From: Deinococcus hopiensis KR-140
Lineage (GTDB): Bacteria > Deinococcota > Deinococci > Deinococcales > Deinococcaceae
Direction: 5' to 3'
NCBI RefSeq assembly: GCF_900176165.1
Contig: NZ_FWWU01000009.1
Coordinates: 2,400,001 to 2,464,000, forward strand
DNA: 64,000 bases
Shown here: piece by piece, positions 24,294-37,719 of the stretch
How positions within the stretch are numbered: position 1 is the first letter of the stretch
Layout: the number at the start of each line of letters is the position of its first letter
Made by a program: the position numbers and the translations under genes
Notes under the pieces: model-generated
Told to the model about the DNA's origin: nothing
What the model saw: only the letters and a program-made list of their open reading frames with translations
The model's database searches: none

Positions 24294-24900
24294 ATGCGCA
24301 GGAAAACCTACGGGCGCACCCCGTACCTGCCGGGAACAGCCGGCCGGGTGTGGATTCAGGAAAAGCTGGCCGGCACGAACGTCGCCGTGGCCCGGCTGGA
24401 CGGAGAACGCGCGCCGCAGGTGCGCCAGGGCTTTCGGGCCCGCGTTCGGCGCGCGCTTGTGGGCCCGGCACCATGCGGCGTGCGTTCTGGACGTGCTGCG
24501 TTCTGGCGAGCGGCTGGTGGGCGAGTGGCTCGCTGTACACCCTACGCGCTACGCCCTGCCCCACGAAGCCTTTGTGGCCCTGGACCTGGTGGCAGGCCCC
24601 AGCGCCGCCCCTTCCTCCCGTTGCGGGCGCGGGTGGAGGGCGTGTTCGCGATGCCGGAGCTGTACAGCCAGGAAGCGCGGGACCCAGCTGAACTTCGGCG
24701 CAACCTCGTGGCGGCCAAGCACCCGGGCCATCACGGCGCGTTTCTCCGGCCCGAGGGTTTTGTTTACCGCGCCGAGCTGCCCGGTGAAGCTGGATTTCTC
24801 GCCAGTGGGTCCGTCCCGAATCGCGTGCCCGTCAGCGATTCGGGGCGGACGGGGCCGTGCAGCTCCACCGCTCCGGAAGGCGCGGGGCTCTTTCCCCAAA
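24294..24900 (+). pseudogene. Decayed ATP-dependent RNA ligase gene
   Basis: Plus-strand fragments in three frames give the ordered nucleotidyltransferase motifs of RNA ligases. RRKTYGRTPYLPG comes first, then VWIQEKLAGTNVAVARLDGE (motif I, with Ala where the Asp of KxDG is expected). After a frameshift ERLVGEWLAVHPTRYALPHE and VALDL (motifs III/IIIa) follow. After another shift comes RPEGFVYRAELPGE (motif IV), then QWVRPE (motif V) in the third frame. Such enzymes seal 3'-OH/5'-P RNA nicks through a lysine-AMP intermediate. Three frameshifts make it non-functional. It is divergent from the decayed AbiEii-like pair; an intact, different RNA ligase lies at 51584-52216. Confidence 0.7.
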
Positions 24901-26034
24901 CGGGCCACACGTCCCGGTCATCCGGATCTGGACTTCTCACCACAGACGCCCCCGGGGACGACGTGCCTTTACCTTCCTTACATCCTTGACGCGCAGCCGA
25001 CAACGGGACAATTACACTCAGCTCACGCTGAAGCGGACCTGCTGGGTGCCGGGGTGCGGAAGCGACGGCCAGAGGCCCCCTGCGACGAGGGGGCGTTTTC
25101 CTGCGTCCCCCACGCCGAACCGGCCCAGCTCGGCCGGGTTCTCCGCAGCTCCCGCTTCTGCACGTACATCGGCGCGTCGACCCGCTGCAGCGAGGTGCGG
25201 GCGGCGTCGCTGGGCCACGGTCACGCCCACATTGGGCGCCTGCGGCAGCAGAGCCGCAGGCCGCCGGTTCGGACGAACAAGCTCAACAGGTCCTGCCCCT
25301 CTTGCCGCAGGGCGAGGGATTGGGCGCGGGCAACCAGCACAAGTTCGCTGCGCATGAAAATTCCGGATCATCCGGTACGGCCCCTCTGCTGCCCTGCTTG
25401 GCAAGTCCACATCGCAAAGGTACGCCTACCTCCTCTCCGTCACCGTTTTTGCCTACGCCCCCGGGTAGACCAGAGGCTTTTGAACGGGTGAACCGGAGTT
25501 CTCAACATTCTGCGGAAGCCGCCAGCGCTCTGCCACCGACCCGGAAAGCTGTGCTTCACCCAGCTCCTGAAGTGGGCCCCGCAGGAACCGGGAGCCGCCT
25601 GGCCCGGAAGAAGGCATCGCCGACCGGACGTTCTGGAACCAGCGGCGGACATCGAGCGGGAAATGAGGATACGGCGCGCCGCGCCTCCAGGCCTTCAGTT
25701 GGGCAGCCGGGCGAGCTCGGCCGCGAGGAGTTCACGCCGCGCCGCCACCACCCCTTCAAGGCGCAACGTCGACTCGATCAGGTACCCGGCCAACGCCTCG
25801 TCGCATGAACCGGGCTCCTATTGCCGAGTGTGGTGAACGTCTCACCTCCGGTTCGCCACCCGGCGATGTTCAGCGGCAACTTGCCGCTTCAGTTCCCGGT
25901 GACGGCGATTGCCCCGCCGCTTCTTGCGCTCAGCCTTCTTCAAGTGCTGGGGCAGCCTCTCCAAACTCCCCCGCTGAGGTGATGGGGAAATTGCGGTTGG
26001 CGCCGAGGTCAGTCCCAATCACGTTCCCCGTTGT
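24901..26034. other. 1.1-kb stretch without an intact gene (decayed accessory DNA)
   Basis: No frame here has a start, codon pattern and length that convince. On the minus strand 25018-25360 gives protein-like text in two frames ending VRFSVS at a stop. Around 25700-25805 ALAGYLIESTLRLEG then ELLAAELARLPN ends at a stop and looks like the C-terminus of a lost protein. I recognise neither. It appears to be continuous with the gene graveyard to its left. Confidence 0.5.
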
Positions 26035-26057
26035 CGGTAGAGGCTGCGCCTCTACCG
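26035..26057. repeat. Perfect short hairpin before ychF
   Basis: CGGTAGAGG (26035-26043), loop CTGCG, CCTCTACCG (26049-26057). No T-run on either side, so not a typical terminator. It sits at the right edge of the decayed region, 144 nt before ychF. Confidence 0.6.
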
Positions 26058-26200
26058 CGTGGGTGAACACCACTTGATCCGCCCGGGCGAACGTGGAACG
26101 AAACGGGCCGGGGCGCCCCTTCGCAGTCAACCTGTAAACTGGCGGGGTTGCCTGCCGCCCCTTTGAAGTGCGGCGTGCGGGAGTAAAGGAGAAATACACC

Positions 26201-27298
<1,098 letters not shown>

Positions 27299-27360
27299 GC
27301 AAAGAGCGGAGGACGCAGAGTCCGTGGAGGCTTTTGCCCTCTACGCCCAGCCGCGTCTTT

Positions 27361-27366
27361 TATACT
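27361..27366 (+). promoter_or_regulatory. -10 element of the 5'-nucleotidase gene (leaderless type)
   Basis: TATACT, close to consensus, ends 6 nt before the ATG at 27373. Confidence 0.6.
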
Positions 27367-27372
27367 CGGGGC

Positions 27373-28938
<1,566 letters not shown>

Positions 28939-28957
28939 CGGCTGCGTCCCGCCTTCC

Positions 28958-28989
28958 AGACCCTCTCCGCGTGCAGGAGGGGGTCTTTT
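28958..28989 (+). terminator. Rho-independent terminator of the 5'-nucleotidase gene
   Basis: AGACCCTCTCC pairs with GGAGGGGGTCT (one T-G wobble) around an 8-nt loop, followed by TTTT. It lies 20 nt after the stop codon. Confidence 0.8.
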
Positions 28990-29018
28990 CACGCCAGATG
29001 CTCTACAGTGCCCTCCCC

Positions 29019-29615
29019 ATGTCCGACGCCGCTCCCCTTCCGCAGACCGCGCCCAGTCCCGCCACGCCGCCCCACCGGGACGGCGTCACGCTGGTCATCA
29101 CCGAGTACGTGCGCCCGTCGCGGGTGGCCAAGTACGAGGACTGGGCGCGGGAGCTGCACAGCACGCTGGCGCGGCACCCAGGGTTTGTGGGCGTTCACGT
29201 GCTGCGTGGGCAGAGCGGCAACGTAACGGAATACGTGACGCTGGTGCGCTTCGCCTCCCGCGCAGCGCTCGCCGCCTGGCGGGTGTCGCCCGAGTACGCA
29301 GCAGCGCTCCAGCAGCTGCCCGAGTTCACGGCTGCCGAGGTGGATTACCGCGAATCGGAGGGACTGGAGGCGTGGTTTGACCGTCCCACCCGCTCGGTGG
29401 CCCCGCCGCTGTGGAAGAACGTGGTGGTGGGCGTGGTGGGCGTCTATCCGCTGATCCTGATCTTCAACCTGCTGTTTGCGCCCTTCACGAAGGGCTGGCC
29501 GTGGTGGCTCGCCATCCTGAGCACCACCATCCCCGCCACCCTTTTCCTGAACTGGCCGGTGCTGCCGCTGCTCTCACGCCTGCTGCGGCGCTGGCTCTAT
29601 CCGGCACGGGGCTGA
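29019..29615 (+). CDS. ABM-domain protein with two C-terminal TM helices
   Basis: A 198-residue protein. Residues about 20-110 form an antibiotic-biosynthesis-monooxygenase (dimeric alpha/beta ferredoxin-like) domain: VTLVITEYVRPSRVAKYEDW, ARHPGFVGVHVLRGQ, VTEYVTLVRFASRAAL. Two membrane helices follow (NVVVGVVGVYPLILIFNLLF and WWLAILSTTIPATLFL) and a basic tail. This ABM plus two-TM layout is a recurring bacterial family of unknown function. TACAGT lies 9 nt before the ATG. Its 3' end overlaps the convergent MBL gene by 19 bp. Confidence 0.82.
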   Translation: MSDAAPLPQTAPSPATPPHRDGVTLVITEYVRPSRVAKYEDWARELHSTLARHPGFVGVHVLRGQSGNVTEYVTLVRFASRAALAAWRVSPEYAAALQQLPEFTAAEVDYRESEGLEAWFDRPTRSVAPPLWKNVVVGVVGVYPLILIFNLLFAPFTKGWPWWLAILSTTIPATLFLNWPVLPLLSRLLRRWLYPARG

Positions 29616-30316
29616 GCGGCGGCAGCACTCCGGCGCTCGGCCCGCTCCACCGCGCGGAGCATGGCCTCCACCGGAGCCTCGGTGACCCGGCCGTGTCCCG
29701 CCGCGAGGCGGGTGGGGCGCAGATCACTCAGACGGCGGGCACTCGCCAGCGCCGTGGGCGCGTGCCAGGTGGCCAGGGCGGGAAAGGGAAAGGTCCAGCG
29801 CCGCTCGCTGCTGACGGCTGTGCCCATTACTGTCTGAAAAGCGTCGCCCGCGATCAGGGTGCCGTCCCGCGTATCCAGAAAGGCGAGGTGACCTGGGGTG
29901 TGGCCCGGGGTGGCAACGGCACGCAGGCTGCCGATCTGTTCACCGTCTGCGAGGGGGATGACGGGGACCGCACTCTGGCGCAGATCACCGCGTAGGGGCG
30001 TCTGCGGCTCGCCGGGGTCCAGCGTGTGGTCGCCGCGCAACAGGCGGGCGTCGCGCGGGGAGATGAAGACGGGCACCTCCGGCAGCGCCGCGTGCAGCGC
30101 GTCAAGTCCACCGATATGGTCCCCATGCGCGTGGGTGAGCACGATCCGGCGAATGGACTGCCCCAGCGTCCGGGCCGCCCCAAGGAGGGCTGGGCCACCG
30201 CCGGGCATCCCGGTGTCGATGAGCGTCAGGCCGTTCGCCTCAGAGACCAGGTAAGCATTGATCAGGCCGAGATGGGTCAGCTGGACGAGATGGGAGCCGT
30301 GCCGGGTAAGACGCAT
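29597..30316 (-). CDS. MBL-fold metallo-hydrolase
   Basis: A 239-residue cytosolic metallo-beta-lactamase-fold hydrolase: LTLIDTGMPGGG, THAHGDHIGGLDAL, ATPGHTPGHLAFLD, LIAGDAFQ and LAAGHGRVTE supply the five metal-site blocks. No signal peptide. Substrate unknown; relatives include lactonase- and glyoxalase-type enzymes. It starts at ATG 30316 with an AGGAGG Shine-Dalgarno. It shares a divergent promoter region with the TetR gene at 30409, which probably represses it. Confidence 0.9.
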   Translation of the reverse strand: MRLTRHGSHLVQLTHLGLINAYLVSEANGLTLIDTGMPGGGPALLGAARTLGQSIRRIVLTHAHGDHIGGLDALHAALPEVPVFISPRDARLLRGDHTLDPGEPQTPLRGDLRQSAVPVIPLADGEQIGSLRAVATPGHTPGHLAFLDTRDGTLIAGDAFQTVMGTAVSSERRWTFPFPALATWHAPTALASARRLSDLRPTRLAAGHGRVTEAPVEAMLRAVERAERRSAAAAQPRAG

Positions 30317-30331
30317 AGGAAATCCTCCTCC

Positions 30332-30352
30332 AAGACGAACACCATTCGTCTT
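30332..30352. promoter_or_regulatory. Palindromic operator between MBL hydrolase and TetR gene
   Basis: AAGACGAA (30332-30339), CACCA spacer, TTCGTCTT (30345-30352): perfect 8-bp arms. It lies just downstream of the predicted MBL transcription start, a roadblock position for the neighbouring TetR repressor. Confidence 0.65.
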
Positions 30353-30362
30353 CGTTGCGAAC

Positions 30363-30391
30363 ACTGTAGGCCTTGGTCTTGTCCGCGTCAA
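30363..30391 (-). promoter_or_regulatory. Promoter of the MBL hydrolase gene
   Basis: On the minus strand TTGACG (30391-30386), 17 bp, TACAGT (30368-30363). This is close to sigma-A consensus. Confidence 0.65.
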
Positions 30392-30401
30392 GACGTACAG
30401 T
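30373..30401 (+). promoter_or_regulatory. Promoter of the TetR gene, overlapping the MBL promoter
   Basis: TTGGTC (30373-30378), 17 bp, TACAGT (30396-30401), ending 7 nt before the ATG. It occupies the same DNA as the opposing promoter, so the two polymerases must compete. Confidence 0.65.
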
Positions 30402-30408
30402 GTTAGGC

Positions 30409-30978
30409 ATGGTCTATCCTTCCAAGCTGAGTCCGGAAGCGATCCTCCAGGCCGCCGAGCGTCTGCTGCGTGGGGGTGGCGAGGAAGGGCTGAGTATGCG
30501 GGCCCTGGCGGAGGCCCTGGGGGTGCGGGCCAGCAGCCTGTACCGGCACTATCCGGACCGCGCAGCGCTGCTGCTGGCCCTGGAGGACGGGGCAGTCCTG
30601 GCCCTGCACCGGGAAATGGCGGCGGCGGCCGAGGGACTCTTCCCCGGGGAAGCCGTTCTGGCGGCGGGGCACGCCTACCTGAACTACGCCCGCGCGCAGC
30701 CCCACCTGTACGGCCTGCTCCTCGCCCACCGGCCTCCCGCCGTCGCCGGGCCCGGCGCAGGTAAAGCCTTGTGGAACCACGTGCTGCACCTCGTCGGCGC
30801 GGTTACCGGCCATCCCGACGACACGGCGGCGGCCGTTGCCTTCTGGGCCTACCTTCACGGCTTCGCCCTGCTGGAGCGTAGCGGGCAGTTCGGCCTGAGT
30901 GGACCCCGGGGCGGCTTCGAGCGGGGCCTGGAGGCGCTGGTGCGGGGGCTGGCAACCGAACAGAAGGGGGGCGGCTGA
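30409..30978 (+). CDS. TetR/AcrR family transcriptional regulator
   Basis: A 189-residue repressor. The helix-turn-helix reads SPEAILQAAERLLRGGGEEG, LSMRALAEALGVRASSLYRHYPDRAALL. The C-terminal domain has AAVAFWAYLHGFALLERSGQFG, typical of TetR_C_33-like (WHG) ligand domains. It is leaderless by promoter position and divergent from the MBL hydrolase. Its stop codon lies inside a 16-bp hairpin shared with the convergent ftsW. Confidence 0.9.
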   Translation: MVYPSKLSPEAILQAAERLLRGGGEEGLSMRALAEALGVRASSLYRHYPDRAALLLALEDGAVLALHREMAAAAEGLFPGEAVLAAGHAYLNYARAQPHLYGLLLAHRPPAVAGPGAGKALWNHVLHLVGAVTGHPDDTAAAVAFWAYLHGFALLERSGQFGLSGPRGGFERGLEALVRGLATEQKGGG

Positions 30979-30999
30979 CCCGCGGGTCAGCCGCCCCCC
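30966..30999. terminator. Perfect 16-bp hairpin between convergent tetR and ftsW
   Basis: GGGGGGCGGCTGACCC (30966-30981), GC, GGGTCAGCCGCCCCCC (30984-30999). Very stable and symmetrical, it includes the tetR stop codon. No T-run on either strand, so it may act as a bidirectional but not classical terminator. Confidence 0.6.
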
Positions 31000-31017
31000 T
31001 CTCCTGCCCTGCCGGCT

Positions 31018-32126
<1,109 letters not shown>

Positions 32127-32130
<4 letters not shown>

Positions 32131-33449
32131 TCGCCCACCTCCCCGGTCCCCGGGGCCGCGAGTGCCCGCGCGGCGCGGGCAAAGCTCTCGCCCCTCGCCT
32201 TGTAGTCGCGGAACAGATCAAAGCTCGTGCCGATGGGGGCCAGCAGCACCGTTCCCACGCCGCCGGGTCCGTCCAGCGCTGCCAGTCCGGCCTGCGCTGC
32301 CGCGAGCATCACGGCGTCTCCGTCCTCGCCGGTGGCGGTCTCGAAAGGCAGACCCAGTTCCCGGGCCAGTGCCTCACCGTCTTCCCCGAAGGCGATCACG
32401 CGCGTGACCCGGCCCTGCGCCGCGTTGCGCAGCGGAGCGAGGTCCGCTCCCTTGTCGCGCCCGCCCACCAGCCAGGCAATCGGCGGCGCGGCGCGGGTGA
32501 GGGCCGCCTCCACCGCGAGGGTCCGGGTGGCGATAGAGTCCTCGATAAAGCGCACCTGTCCCACCCGTGCCACCGTCTCGAACCGTCCGGCGACGGGCCG
32601 GGCCGAGCGCAGCGCCGCGGCCAGCGTCCCCACGTCCACGCCCCGGCCCATCCGGATCAGCAGCGCCTCGGTGGCGAGGACGGCGGCGGCGGCGTTGGCG
32701 GGGTGCAACCCCTCGGGGAGCTCGCTCGCGGGCAGCACCTCCGTTCCGTTTGCCAGGGCGACGCGGTCCGGCACGAAAGGACGAACCTCGGCCCGCGTTT
32801 CCGGCGTCAGTCCCGCGGGCACCACGAGCGTGTCCCCCGCCTCCTGCCCCGCCGTGATGTTCAGCTTGGCCTGGTGGTACGCCTCCACGGTGCCGTGGCG
32901 GTCCAGATGGTCCACACCCAGGTTGGTGATGACGGCCACGGGCAGCCGCAGCCCCGGCACCCGCTCCAGTTGAAAGCTGGAGAGCTCCACGACCGCCACC
33001 TCGGCTTCGTCCACCACGTCCAGCAGGGGCGGATCAATGTTGCCTCCCTCCAGTGCGTTCAGGGCGAAGGCCCGCAGCAGGTGGGCGATCAGCACCGTGG
33101 TGCCGCCCTTGCCCGCCGTGCCCGTCACCCCGACGAGGGGCAATTCCCGGCGGGTCCGCGCCGCCAGCGCCACCTCGCCGATGATCTCCGCGCCCGCTGC
33201 CCCAAGCGTCCGCAGATCGGGATGATCGATGGGCACCCCCGGGGCAGCCACCACAGTGTCATAGCCGCTCCTGGCGTCACCGCGCGCAAAGCCCAGGTCC
33301 TCCATCAGCGCCGTATCTTCCGCGCTCGGCCGCGCGTCGTGCCACTCGGCGCGCACACCCTCGCGCGCCAGAAAACGGGCCACCCCGCGCCCACTTCGCC
33401 CCAAACCGTAGATCAGCACCCTCTTCCCCACTCCCGCACCCCTGGTCAC
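32127..33449 (-). CDS. murD: UDP-N-acetylmuramoylalanine--D-glutamate ligase MurD
   Basis: A 440-residue cytosolic ligase that adds D-glutamate to UDP-MurNAc-L-Ala in peptidoglycan synthesis. The Rossmann N-domain (KRVLIYGLGRSGRGVARFLA), the ATP loop GVTGTAGKGGTTVLIAHLL, the central VVELSSFQLERVPGLR and NLGVDHLDRHGTVEAYHQAK, and the C-domain FIEDSIATRTLAVEAAL and LVGGRDKGADLAPL are complete. In the ATP loop GTAGKGGTT replaces the usual GTNGKTT. The GTG at 33449 is preceded by TATCGT and no Shine-Dalgarno. Confidence 0.95.
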
Positions 33450-33456
33450 AGGGCAT

Positions 33457-33462
33457 ACGATA
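33457..33462 (-). promoter_or_regulatory. -10 element of murD-ftsW (leaderless type)
   Basis: Minus-strand TATCGT ends 7 nt before the GTG at 33449. Confidence 0.5.
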
Positions 33463-33518
33463 GGGCAGAAGGTGTGCGGCGCGTGAATGGGGGGGCAGAG
33501 GGCTGACCACTTGACGGC

Positions 33519-34907
<1,389 letters not shown>

Positions 34908-34915
34908 CGCAGGGC

Positions 34916-34921
34916 AGTGTA
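34916..34921 (-). promoter_or_regulatory. -10 element of trmFO (leaderless type)
   Basis: Minus-strand TACACT ends 8 nt before the ATG at 34907. Confidence 0.5.
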
Positions 34922-34991
34922 GGCGAAGGGCGAGAGGGGGTTTGTGGCGGGTGGTGAGTGGGCCAGTCTTGTCCTGCTGCCCACTGCCCAC

Positions 34992-35798
34992 CTACCGCTC
35001 CGGCGTGCCGCCCAACGCCGCCTTTACCCGTGATAGGCCCTCGTAGGCCAGCACCCGCAGGGCGAAGAGGCGGTCATTCGGATATGCCAATGCCCCGTCG
35101 AAGCGGGTCTCGAAGGTGGGCACGCTGACCACAGCTACACCCTGAGATGCGAACAGGCGCGCGGCCCGGCGCGAGTGGCTGGGAGACGTGACGAGCAAGA
35201 CCCGCTTCCAGCCGTTGTGCCGGACCAGGTCCCGCACCCGGGCTGCCTCGTCACGGGTGGTGGTGACGCGGCGCAGGGTAAGGACTTCCGGGCCACCCGT
35301 AGGGTAGAGCGCTGCGATCTGCGCCCGCTCCAGCGCGCTCATCTTCACGCAGCCCGCTGGACCGATCAGTCCGGACTGCTCAGACACCGTGAGGCGCGGA
35401 GCATACCCGGCGCGCCACAGGCCAAGGCCCCCCAGCAGACGCGCCAGACTGCTCGATTCCAGCGCGCGCGAGCCGCACTGCACCCCGCCACCAAGCACCA
35501 CGATCAGGTCCGCCTTCACCGGCGGCTGAGACAGGGTCAGCGAGGCCAGCGGCGCGCGCAGTACGGGCGTGAGCAGGCACAGCGACAGCAGCAGCGCCAG
35601 CACCCCCGAGCCGATTTGCAGCAGCAGACGGCTGACCCGGAACAGCCCGGCCACCCCGCCCGCCAGCAGCAGGAACAGCAGCAGCGGCGTGGGCGCGCGC
35701 ACCTCACCCAGAAAGGCCGCCAGGACGCCCAGGGCCGCGCCGATGGCCGCGCCGCTCCAGGCGCCGCGCCACCGGGAGGTCCGGCTACCCGGCCGCAT
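34992..35798 (-). CDS. YdcF/ElyC-type DUF218 membrane protein
   Basis: A 268-residue protein with two to three N-terminal membrane helices (GAAIGAALGVLAAFLGEV, PTPLLLFLLLAGGVAGLF, GSGVLALLLSLCLLTPV) and a C-terminal DUF218 domain: ADLIVVLGGGVQCG, RVTTTRDEAARVRDLVRHNG, VLLVTSPSHSRRAARLF. In E. coli the related ElyC acts in envelope and peptidoglycan homeostasis under stress. It overlaps the mscS-like gene by 14 bp on the same strand, so the two are probably one transcript. Confidence 0.88.
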   Translation of the reverse strand: MRPGSRTSRWRGAWSGAAIGAALGVLAAFLGEVRAPTPLLLFLLLAGGVAGLFRVSRLLLQIGSGVLALLLSLCLLTPVLRAPLASLTLSQPPVKADLIVVLGGGVQCGSRALESSSLARLLGGLGLWRAGYAPRLTVSEQSGLIGPAGCVKMSALERAQIAALYPTGGPEVLTLRRVTTTRDEAARVRDLVRHNGWKRVLLVTSPSHSRRAARLFASQGVAVVSVPTFETRFDGALAYPNDRLFALRVLAYEGLSRVKAALGGTPER

Positions 35799-36918
35799 CG
35801 TTCCCCTGGGCTTCCGGCGGCAGGGGCCGCAGCTGCACCTGCATCCGGGCGTAGGGAACGCGCAGGCCAGCGGCCCGCAGCGCCTCTGTCCCCGCCTCCA
35901 GCACCTTCATCCGCAACACCGGGTAACCCGCGACGTGCTCGGCGTCCACCCAGAACCGCAGCAACAACCGCACCCGGCTTTCTTCCAGTTCCTCCACCAG
36001 AACCTGGGGGGCCGGATCGGTCAGGACCTCGGGAAAGGCCGGAAGGACGCCGAGCAACGCTTCGCGCGCCCGGTCGGTGGACTCGCCGTAGGTCAGGTAC
36101 AGGTTGACGTGAACGCGCAGCTGGCCTCCCAGCGACAGATTTTCCACGACGGCCCCCGCCACGTCCTTGTTGGGGATGCTGACGTACTCGCCGTCACGGG
36201 TGCGGACGCGGGTGGTCCGCAGGGTCAGGCTGGCGACCTGGCCCTCGTATGACTCGGTGCGGATCCAGTCGCCGATGCGGAAGGGGCGGTCGAGCAGCAG
36301 CGTGACCCCGCTGATCAGGTTGGCGAGGATGTCCTGCGCTGCGAAGCCCACCGCCAGCCCCACCACGCCCAGCCCGCCCAGAATGGGCACCAGGTTGATG
36401 CCGAACTGCGCCGAGACGAGGTACACGCCCAGCAGCCCCCACAGGGTGCGCGTGAGGTTACCCAGCAGCAGTTGCAGGCTGGCGTCCAGCTTCCAGCTCC
36501 GCGCCTGCACCTGCAAGACGTGGCCCAGCGCGCCCCAGCCCACATACAGCACCAGCAGCAGCAGATAGGCCCGAAACACCGGCCCCCCCCAGTCGGACAC
36601 CGGCGGAAACAGGGCCGTGACCGATACCAGAATGACCATCAGCAGGGTCAGGCGCAGGACGATCCGCAACACCTGTCCGGCCGTGGACTGCGCCTCGGTA
36701 CGCAGCGCACCGCGCCGGACCAGCCGCCTCAGCAGGGCCTGAGCGAAGCGCGACAGCACCCAGAACAGCGCCGCGTACACGACCACCAGCGCGGCGGCGA
36801 GCAGCGCGTTGGGGCCATATTCGGTCAGCACCCGGCTCACGTCCACGCGGGTGCCGTGCAGTGCCCGCCGCAGGGCGTCCAGGCCCAGCAGGTTGGAGGT
36901 GTCGGTGCGGCCACCCAT
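35785..36918 (-). CDS. MscS-family mechanosensitive ion channel
   Basis: A 377-residue small-conductance mechanosensitive channel homologue that releases solutes on hypo-osmotic shock. About four membrane helices precede the pore-lining TM3 segment LGGLGVVGLAVGFAAQDILANLISG (Gly/Ala packing), then the beta domain TLLLDRPFRIGDWIR, TTRVRTRDGEYVSIPNKDV and the alpha/beta C-terminal domain. The ATG at 36918 lies 7 nt after TAGACT and sits back-to-back with the DUF305 gene. Confidence 0.92.
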   Translation of the reverse strand: MGGRTDTSNLLGLDALRRALHGTRVDVSRVLTEYGPNALLAAALVVVYAALFWVLSRFAQALLRRLVRRGALRTEAQSTAGQVLRIVLRLTLLMVILVSVTALFPPVSDWGGPVFRAYLLLLVLYVGWGALGHVLQVQARSWKLDASLQLLLGNLTRTLWGLLGVYLVSAQFGINLVPILGGLGVVGLAVGFAAQDILANLISGVTLLLDRPFRIGDWIRTESYEGQVASLTLRTTRVRTRDGEYVSIPNKDVAGAVVENLSLGGQLRVHVNLYLTYGESTDRAREALLGVLPAFPEVLTDPAPQVLVEELEESRVRLLLRFWVDAEHVAGYPVLRMKVLEAGTEALRAAGLRVPYARMQVQLRPLPPEAQGNDAAG

Positions 36919-36925
36919 GGAGGCC

Positions 36926-36931
36926 AGTCTA
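36926..36931 (-). promoter_or_regulatory. -10 element of the mscS-like gene (leaderless type)
   Basis: Minus-strand TAGACT ends 7 nt before the ATG at 36918. It lies only 20 bp from the divergent DUF305 -10 element. Confidence 0.55.
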
Positions 36932-36951
36932 ACGGCCCCCGGTCCGCTGCC

Positions 36952-36957
36952 TATACT
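36952..36957 (+). promoter_or_regulatory. -10 element of the DUF305 gene (leaderless type)
   Basis: TATACT ends 6 nt before the ATG at 36964. The two divergent start codons are only 45 bp apart, so the promoters overlap. Confidence 0.6.
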
Positions 36958-36963
36958 CCGGCC

Positions 36964-37620
36964 ATGCCCCGCCGCCCGGCCCTGCTCGCCACCCTCTCGC
37001 TCGTTGCCGTCTTGCTGATTGCCGCCGCGCTGGCGCTGACCCTGCGCTCGCCCCGCCCCGGCGAGAACAGCCCCGAGGTCCGCTTCGTGCGCGAGATGAC
37101 CCAGCACCACGCGCAGGCCGTGGACATGGCGACGCGCATCCGCGACCGCGCCAAGGACCGCACCCTGCGCTCGGTGGCGCTGGACATCACGCTGTCCCAG
37201 CAGGAGCAGATCGGGCAGATGCGCGGCTGGCTGACCTTGTGGGGCCTGCCGTGGGGTGGACAGGGCATGACCGCAGAGCACGCCCGCGTGATGGGCATGG
37301 CGACGCCGCAGGAGGTAAACAGGCTGGATACCCTGCCCGGGGTGGACGCCGAACGCCTCTTTCTGCAGCTGATGATTCGTCACCACCAGGGTGCGCTGAG
37401 CATGGTGCAGCCCATCCTGAGGGAAAAGGTCCGTCCCGAGGTGCTGACCCTGGCCCGGCAAATCAACACCACGCAGTCGGGCGAGATTCGCCTGATGACG
37501 CAGATGTTGCGCCAGCGCGGCGCGAAGCCCCTTCCCTTTCCGCAGGCGGGGCAGGGAGAAAACACGAACGGGATGGACATGCCGGGGATGGAGGCGGAGC
37601 CGGGGCAACATCAGCACTGA
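36964..37620 (+). CDS. Exported DUF305 family protein
   Basis: A 218-residue protein anchored by an N-terminal hydrophobic segment (ATLSLVAVLLIAAALAL). It has the two DUF305 four-helix repeats marked by FVREMTQHHAQAVDMA and LFLQLMIRHHQGALSMV, whose HH pairs can bind metal; related proteins are linked to copper handling. A Met/His-rich tail (NGMDMPGMEAEPGQHQH) reinforces a metal-binding idea. Function is otherwise unknown. Confidence 0.9.
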   Translation: MPRRPALLATLSLVAVLLIAAALALTLRSPRPGENSPEVRFVREMTQHHAQAVDMATRIRDRAKDRTLRSVALDITLSQQEQIGQMRGWLTLWGLPWGGQGMTAEHARVMGMATPQEVNRLDTLPGVDAERLFLQLMIRHHQGALSMVQPILREKVRPEVLTLARQINTTQSGEIRLMTQMLRQRGAKPLPFPQAGQGENTNGMDMPGMEAEPGQHQH

Positions 37621-37719
37621 GGCTGCTCCGCGGCTCCCTCCCTCTCTGCTCCGCAGCCTTGCACGTCCGGCCAGGAAAGAGGGTACACACCCTTTGCTGC
37701 CGCCTGGAAGCTGGCCGCC

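Noticed and set aside
22902..24900. Frameshifts as sequencing errors
   Set aside because: Core genes on both sides are uninterrupted over tens of kilobases while several shifts, deletions and a lost catalytic Asp cluster in accessory genes; true decay is more likely, though reads would settle it.
23026..25491. An 821-codon plus-strand open frame
   Set aside because: Its translation is Arg/Pro/Ala-rich, runs antisense to the AbiEii-like remains and only briefly coincides with RNA ligase motifs; a chance GC-rich frame.
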